Position numbers and translations under genes: made by a program. 64,000 nt of DNA from Dehalococcoides mccartyi (GTDB lineage Bacteria > Chloroflexota > Dehalococcoidia > UBA2979): contig CAMBFG010000002.1 of assembly GCA_945865925.1 (NCBI GenBank), forward strand, positions 200,421 to 264,420. The letters are read 5' to 3'. Position 1 is the stretch's first letter. Each line of letters starts with the position of its first letter. The notes under the pieces were generated by a model. That model had not been told where the DNA came from. It saw only the letters and a program-made list of their open reading frames with translations, and did no database searches. Positions 59,758-64,000 of the stretch are shown here, in pieces.

Positions 59758-60206
59758 CGCGGCACCCCAGCGTTCGTCGCGACGTGGGCGCGATAGAGGT
59801 CGCGCGTCAGTTCCGCGTGCGCGAGGTGCTCCGCGGCGTGGCGTGTCACCACCATCAGCACATCGAAGCGTGTGACCGTGCCACGACGCGGGTGCGGGAC
59901 ACCCTCGAACAACCGCGCGTCATCGAGGGCAGGCAGCGCAGTCTCGAATGCGGCGGGGTCAGCCTCCGGCGTGTCGAAGTCAGCCTGGCGGTCATACGTG
60001 ACATCGAGGCCAGCCACGGTGCCGCGGAGGTTGTCTTTCGCATTCGAGACCATGTGGTTGACGATGCTCAGCACCGAGTTGGCGTCCGGCACATCGGGAC
60101 GCCACGCGCGACCGGCGTCGTCGAGTTCGTCGCATGCGACGGCAAGCAAGCGCTCGATGCGGCGCGCTGTATACGGCCACATGAGGGCGGCGACCGTCGC
60201 GGTCAT
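59754..60206 (-). CDS. DinB-family protein inside the formate dehydrogenase operon
   Basis: A 150-residue DinB/DUF664-type four-helix protein: MWPYTARRIERLLAVACDEL, SVLSIVNHMVSNAKDN (first His), and VVTRHAAEHLAHAELTRDLY (HxxEH-type metal site). The ATG at 60206 overlaps the FdsB stop by 4 bp and its stop overlaps the FdsA start by 4 bp. Translational coupling on both sides argues for a role with the dehydrogenase, such as metal or cofactor handling, but this is inference. Other members are thiol- or mycothiol-dependent transferases. Confidence 0.82.
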   Translation of the reverse strand: MTATVAALMWPYTARRIERLLAVACDELDDAGRAWRPDVPDANSVLSIVNHMVSNAKDNLRGTVAGLDVTYDRQADFDTPEADPAAFETALPALDDARLFEGVPHPRRGTVTRFDVLMVVTRHAAEHLAHAELTRDLYRAHVATNAGVPR

Positions 60207-61681
60207 CGCGACGCCTCTCGCTCGAAGTCCTGCGGGAACAGCGCCAGCGCCGAGGCCACCGGCTTCCCGGCGAGGCCGCCCAACTGGCACAGGGAAGCCT
60301 CCGTCATAACCTCGATCAGCGCGTTGATGCGCTCGCGGTTCGCCGGGGCGTCCTCAAGCAACGCCACCAGTCGAGGCGTCCCCTCCCGGCAGGGCGTGCA
60401 CTCCCCGCACGACTCGCGCGCGTTGTAGGCCGCGAGCGCACGCGTGATGCGCGGAATGTCCGCGTCCAGCGGCAGCACCACGACGCCCCCCGCGCCGAGC
60501 CCGCGCATGTCGAGCGGCGCGTCGAACTCCTCGGGCAACACGAAACGGCCAGACGGCCCGCCGAGCAGTAGCGCACGCACGCGCTGCGGGTTCGCGCCCG
60601 CGGCAGCAAGGACGCCCGACCAGGCGGTGACACCGTCCACCGGCACCTCGTACAGGCCAGCACGAGGCACCGCACCTGACAGCGGGATCAACTTCGTCGG
60701 CGGAGGTGGGTCATCGAAGATGGTCGTGGCAACGCAGAGCGTCTCGGTGTTATTGATCACCGTCGGCCGCTCAAACAGCCCTCGGTCCGTCGCGAACGGC
60801 GGCTTCGTCCGCGGGACCGGCCGCTCGCCCTCGATGCTGTTGAGGATCACCGACTCCTCGCCGCACACGTAGCCGCCGGCACCCGACCGCACCTCGATCT
60901 CGACCCCGGCACCACCGAGGGCGCTCCCATCCAGCAGTCCGGCATCGCGTGCCTGCTCGACGGCGAGGTCTACCGCACTTCGCGCGTTGCGTGCCTGGCC
61001 ATTGATGTAAATGACCGCGTGAGCGATCCCCGCGGCATGCGCAGCGAGCAGCACACCCTCGATCAGCCGGTGCGGATCACCTTCGAGCAGGTGGCGGTCC
61101 TTGAACACCCCGGGCTCACCCTCCTCGGCGTTCACCACGAGCAGTCGAGGCCCCGCGTTCGCCGCCGCGAGCCGCCACTTCTGTGCCGTGACAAAGTGCG
61201 CGCCGCCGCGTCCGGACAGCCCCGCGCGCTGCACCGCCTCGATCACTTCCTCTGGCTTCCGCGTCACCGCGTGCGCGAGCGCGAGGTAGGCCCCCTGCGC
61301 CAGCGCGTCCGCGAGCGACCCGTCGAGGTGTCCCACGCGCGCCAGCAGCCCACGCGCACCGCTCCCCGCGTACGCGTCATCGCAGGTTCCCTCGAGGCAC
61401 TCGAGCAGCGCACCGAGCGGCTCGCGTTCCAAACGTGCGAAGCGGTGGCGGTGGCCCGGCCGCACGACAGTGGCGGACGGCGCCGCCCAGCACGCGCCGT
61501 CGCACGCTGTCTCGACAGCCATCGAAGCCCGCTCGCCGAGCGAGCCGCGTAGGCGTCTCATGACGGCATCCACGTCTACCGCGTCGCCGCAGGTACCACC
61601 GTGTACGAGTACGCGTGTCGGCTCGGGTACCGGGAAGCGCGCGCGCAACCGCGCAAGGGCGGGAGTGGCGACGAGGCTCAC
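60203..61681 (-). CDS. fdsB: Formate dehydrogenase NAD/FMN subunit (NuoF-like)
   Basis: A 492-residue NuoF/FdsB homologue. An N-terminal thioredoxin-like ferredoxin domain (VLVHGGTCGDAVDVDAV, about 20-100) precedes the FMN site (SGRGGAHFVTAQKWRLA), the NADH site (NAEEGEPGVFKDRHLLEGDPH; SGAGGYVCGEESVILNSIE) and the [4Fe-4S] ligands ESCGECTPCREGT. It accepts electrons from FdsA and reduces NAD+. Start ATG 61681 overlaps the FdsG stop by 4 bp. Confidence 0.95.
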   Translation of the reverse strand: MSLVATPALARLRARFPVPEPTRVLVHGGTCGDAVDVDAVMRRLRGSLGERASMAVETACDGACWAAPSATVVRPGHRHRFARLEREPLGALLECLEGTCDDAYAGSGARGLLARVGHLDGSLADALAQGAYLALAHAVTRKPEEVIEAVQRAGLSGRGGAHFVTAQKWRLAAANAGPRLLVVNAEEGEPGVFKDRHLLEGDPHRLIEGVLLAAHAAGIAHAVIYINGQARNARSAVDLAVEQARDAGLLDGSALGGAGVEIEVRSGAGGYVCGEESVILNSIEGERPVPRTKPPFATDRGLFERPTVINNTETLCVATTIFDDPPPPTKLIPLSGAVPRAGLYEVPVDGVTAWSGVLAAAGANPQRVRALLLGGPSGRFVLPEEFDAPLDMRGLGAGGVVVLPLDADIPRITRALAAYNARESCGECTPCREGTPRLVALLEDAPANRERINALIEVMTEASLCQLGGLAGKPVASALALFPQDFEREASR

Positions 61682-62157
61682 GCGCGGATCTCGAGGTGCA
61701 TGGCGATCCGCGCCCGCAACGTGTCCTCGGTGAGACGCCCGAGAAGCCGCTCACGGGGATCCACAACGACCGGAGCCAGCGCGCACAGGAACTGACAGTC
61801 GATGCGCACCGTGCATTCCGGCGACGACAGCAGGAGGTCCTCCGCCCCCGCGAGGTCACACGCGACGCCGGTACAAACATGCCACATCGCTGGGTCGGGC
61901 CGTTCGAGGCGTAGTTCGGAGTACGCCGTCGCCGTCGCGTAGACCTCGGAGACGGGGACGCGCACCCACGCGGCGACCCGCTGGATCGCCGGTCGCGGCA
62001 ACCAGCCGAGGGCGTGCTGCACGTCGAGCAGGGCCGGCAGCAGCGCCGTCCGCTCGCGAGGATGGGCCTCGATGGCGCGTGCGGCCTCGGCGAGTCGCGC
62101 GGGGGCATCCGAGGCGGCAGCGTCGTAGGGGAAGCGCTCGGAGTCTGGACTGACCAT
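61678..62157 (-). CDS. fdsG: Formate dehydrogenase [2Fe-2S] subunit (NuoE-like)
   Basis: A 159-residue NuoE-type protein: helical N-domain LLPALLDVQHALGWLPRPAI, SEVYATATAYSEL, then the cluster ligands in CTGVAC (C-x4-C) and DCQFLC (C-x3-C). It is the first gene of the operon FdsG, FdsB, DinB-like, FdsA, the same order as the soluble formate dehydrogenases of Cupriavidus apart from the DinB-like insert. ATG 62157 is the start just before conserved sequence. Confidence 0.92.
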   Translation of the reverse strand: MVSPDSERFPYDAAASDAPARLAEAARAIEAHPRERTALLPALLDVQHALGWLPRPAIQRVAAWVRVPVSEVYATATAYSELRLERPDPAMWHVCTGVACDLAGAEDLLLSSPECTVRIDCQFLCALAPVVVDPRERLLGRLTEDTLRARIAMHLEIRA

Positions 62158-62234
62158 GCGCAGATTGTAGGCGCTGCGGCAGGCGTGCTTCCGAGGCTGG
62201 GGCATGCAATACGTGATGCCGAGGGCTACCTTGC

Positions 62235-63035
62235 CTACCCGACCTCGACCGGATCGCCGAGGCGGATCGTGCCCTCCGTGACCGGCGTCAGCAGCACCGC
62301 GAACTGCGGCTCGGCCTGCCCGATCTCGCGCGTCAGTGTGGTCAGCACCTCGCGATCGCGCACACCGTCTTCGGGGTTCGCCTGCGTCGCCAGGCAGCGC
62401 CCCACCGGGCGCTCCGCCTTGAACTCGACACCACAGATGCGCACCCGCCCCGACCAGCCGAGCTCCGCCCACGCCTCGACGCCCTCGATCGCCACGTTCG
62501 AACGGAACCGCCGCTCATCCAGCGCCGGATCGGCGAGCGCGATGCCGAGGGCTTCGAGGCTGGCGCGCCCGTGCGCCGTCACGAACCCGCCCGTGCGGTC
62601 CTGGTAACGCGGCGTCACCCCGTCGCCGATCAACTGCAGCGGCAGCCGGCCCGGCTTGTCGAGGTCGGCCGCGTCCGGCAGCGTCCGCACAAACGCCGCG
62701 ACCGCCTCCGCGAAGCGTGCCCGCCCGACGTCATCCAGTCCTACCTCGACCAGCGGCTGCCCGTCCCGCGACACCTCGAGGCGTCGTGTGGTGTCGTCAT
62801 AGCGCAGCGTGAGGCGAGCCAAGTCGGGGGTGTTCATCAGGTTCACGAACTGCTGCTTCGGCCACCAGTCGTCGCTCTGCACCTGCGACATCGGCTCTCC
62901 CGCATCGCCAAAGCGCAGCCCGAACACACGGTCACCGGCGACACGATCGTGCAGGATTGTCAGGACGTCGCAAGATTCGGGCGTGAAGCCTTTAACAGGG
63001 TGGCGGTACAGCGCGACAACGCGGGGCTGAGGCAT
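62235..63035 (-). CDS. MOSC-domain protein
   Basis: A 266-residue MOSC beta-barrel protein. The N-terminal part opens VVALYRHPVKGFTPESCDVL; the MOSC core has the conserved Cys in VGRCLATQANPEDG. MOSC proteins handle sulfur or the molybdenum cofactor, which suits a neighbour of a molybdenum-dependent formate dehydrogenase 77 bp downstream on the same strand. It may be co-transcribed with it. The start is ATG 63035. Confidence 0.88.
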   Translation of the reverse strand: MPQPRVVALYRHPVKGFTPESCDVLTILHDRVAGDRVFGLRFGDAGEPMSQVQSDDWWPKQQFVNLMNTPDLARLTLRYDDTTRRLEVSRDGQPLVEVGLDDVGRARFAEAVAAFVRTLPDAADLDKPGRLPLQLIGDGVTPRYQDRTGGFVTAHGRASLEALGIALADPALDERRFRSNVAIEGVEAWAELGWSGRVRICGVEFKAERPVGRCLATQANPEDGVRDREVLTTLTREIGQAEPQFAVLLTPVTEGTIRLGDPVEVG

Positions 63036-63195
63036 GTGGCGACTCCTGTGGTGATTCTACCGGCCACCCCCAGACCGTTGCTCAGTCAGGACTCGGCTGC
63101 GCAAAATCCACTAGCAAGGGGAAGGGGCGCCGCATCAGTCCGCGTCACAGCGGCAGGCCGGGCGCATCACCCTGCCCGCGCAGGTCACCTCGCTC

Positions 63196-63678
63196 GTGCG
63201 CGGCGGCGTCGCCCTCTGGTGGCGGGCCGACCACGCCGCCGCCTTCACTCGCGACCGCGTCCTCCTCCACATCCCCACCGCCGGCGCGGCTCTCCAACTG
63301 CACCACATCGTCGCCACCAACCGCGTCCGTCTCACCTCGCCTGCCGGCAACACTGTCGAAGTCAACGCGCCCACATTCGCTGCTGGCGACGATCTGCTGC
63401 TCACCACCGGCTGGACGCGCGACCATCTCAAAGTCGGCGTGGCCGCCGCTGGCAGCGACGTCACCACCGTCCGAGGCGCGCGGAGCGTCGGACGGTGGGT
63501 CGCGAGCGGACGCATGGACCTCGGCTCCACCGGCAGCGCAACGCCCTCGCTCGCCCTCCACGCGGACGGCGCTCTCGGCCCCGCGTGGTTCTTCGACGGC
63601 CCTCCGGGGGTCGAGGTACTGCGCCTGCTCGCCCGCTCGTCGACGCTGCCTCGACTGGTCGTGGGGGACGGCTGGTGA
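63196..63678 (+). CDS. Unknown 160-aa protein
   Basis: I do not recognise it. The sequence is beta-rich with no Cys, membrane segment or signal. The frame is open upstream to a TAG near 63111 and reads sensibly there (QAGRITLPAQVTSL), but offers no ATG. The true start may be a non-standard codon, or the gene may have lost its beginning; GTG 63196 is the first usual start. It is divergent from the MOSC gene and convergent with the partial DUF2325-like gene. Confidence 0.5.
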   Translation: MRGGVALWWRADHAAAFTRDRVLLHIPTAGAALQLHHIVATNRVRLTSPAGNTVEVNAPTFAAGDDLLLTTGWTRDHLKVGVAAAGSDVTTVRGARSVGRWVASGRMDLGSTGSATPSLALHADGALGPAWFFDGPPGVEVLRLLARSSTLPRLVVGDGW

Positions 63679-63692
63679 GCGCGGCTAAACGG

Positions 63693-64000
63693 CTACGAGG
63701 TGCGGCGCAGGTGCTCGATCACTCCGCGCGCGAGCGACCCCGCGCCGCGTTGCGCGACCGTGATCCGCTTGCCAGAGAACTCGCCGAAGTCGACGAACGG
63801 CTGGCTCACTTTGTGGTCGAGGATCGTCCCGCCCCAGATCACGATCACATCCGCCCCCGCCGAGAGTTCTCGTGCGCGCTTCTCCCCGGTCGGTCGGTCA
63901 CCCTCCAGCAGTTCGAGGTGGATCGGGCGGCCGCGCAGCGTGTCGCGGATGTACGTCCGGCTCCCCGGCGACCCGCCGAGGATGAGCAGCCTCGGCCGCC
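63693..64000 (-). CDS. DUF2325-like protein, cut by the window edge
   Basis: About 102 C-terminal codons are present, ending in TAG at 63693-63695. The sequence includes RLLILGGSPGSRTYIRDTL, ADVIVIWGGTILDHKVSQ and RGAGSLARGVIEHL, which resembles the Rossmann-like DUF2325 fold (a Gly-rich strand-loop, then a strand-loop with His, then the S-x-ARG helix). These proteins are of unknown function. The N-terminal part lies outside the window, so length and start cannot be given. Confidence 0.6.
   Translation of the reverse strand, partial: RPRLLILGGSPGSRTYIRDTLRGRPIHLELLEGDRPTGEKRARELSAGADVIVIWGGTILDHKVSQPFVDFGEFSGKRITVAQRGAGSLARGVIEHLRRTS

Noticed and set aside
1-64000. tRNA or rRNA genes.
   Set aside because: No T-loop GTTCGA/GTTCAA context with matching acceptor arms and no rRNA signatures were found by eye. 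A covariance-model search would be needed to be certain.

Overview
The window is 64 kb of high-GC bacterial chromosome. The gene set (heliorhodopsin with a DICT-domain neighbour, a CarH-type B12 photoreceptor, a glycine-rich RRM protein, an NAD-linked formate dehydrogenase, a dispersed dnaN and recF) fits a member of the Chloroflexota best. An actinobacterial relative is possible. There is no rRNA, no tRNA I could find and no CRISPR array, so the assignment is inference.

Region 1 (about 0-15.6 kb) is a light-response island. A DICT-domain sensor and a heliorhodopsin diverge from a shared 285-bp regulatory region. The heliorhodopsin is followed by an unknown 106-residue protein and a DUF2236/MpaB-type oxygenase whose last codons were removed by a dead IS3-family element. 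A minus-strand run follows: DUF2177 membrane protein, SDR, FAD oxidoreductase, DUF1365 protein, second DUF2236 oxygenase, CPD photolyase. A fasciclin gene with an in-frame amber codon, an SRPBCC/TIGR01777 pair and a divergent carH complete the island. The same palindrome, TGTCAA-N5-TTGAC(A/G), lies upstream of both carH and the heliorhodopsin. This suggests that B12-dependent photoreception controls the heliorhodopsin.

Region 2 (16,550-34,923) is an integrated element bounded by perfect 26-bp direct repeats. It carries a large serine recombinase at its right end and sits at the 3' end of dnaN. A headless second serine recombinase just outside the left repeat records an earlier insertion at the same site. 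The cargo looks like defence: a tightly packed type III Mod/Res pair with an SNF2-like helicase, DUF4391 and DUF4238 genes; a divergent two-gene module of an unknown 255-residue protein and a QueC-like PP-loop protein; an active plus degenerate pair of tyrosine recombinases; and a Phd/VapC toxin-antitoxin pair.

Region 3 (34.9-64 kb) is housekeeping chromosome: dnaN, a HAD hydrolase, a MerR-type regulator, dinB, a lipoprotein, an RRM protein, dcd-ribD-ribE-ribBA-ribH, an HD-GYP phosphodiesterase with a coupled 45-residue membrane peptide, a SIMPL lipoprotein, an ECF sigma/anti-sigma pair, class II aldolase, lepB, pyrE, a double VOC protein, recF beside a frameshifted sensor kinase, a holin-like membrane protein, and a formate dehydrogenase operon (FdsG-FdsB-DinB-like-FdsA) followed by a MOSC protein. 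The last gene is cut by the window edge.
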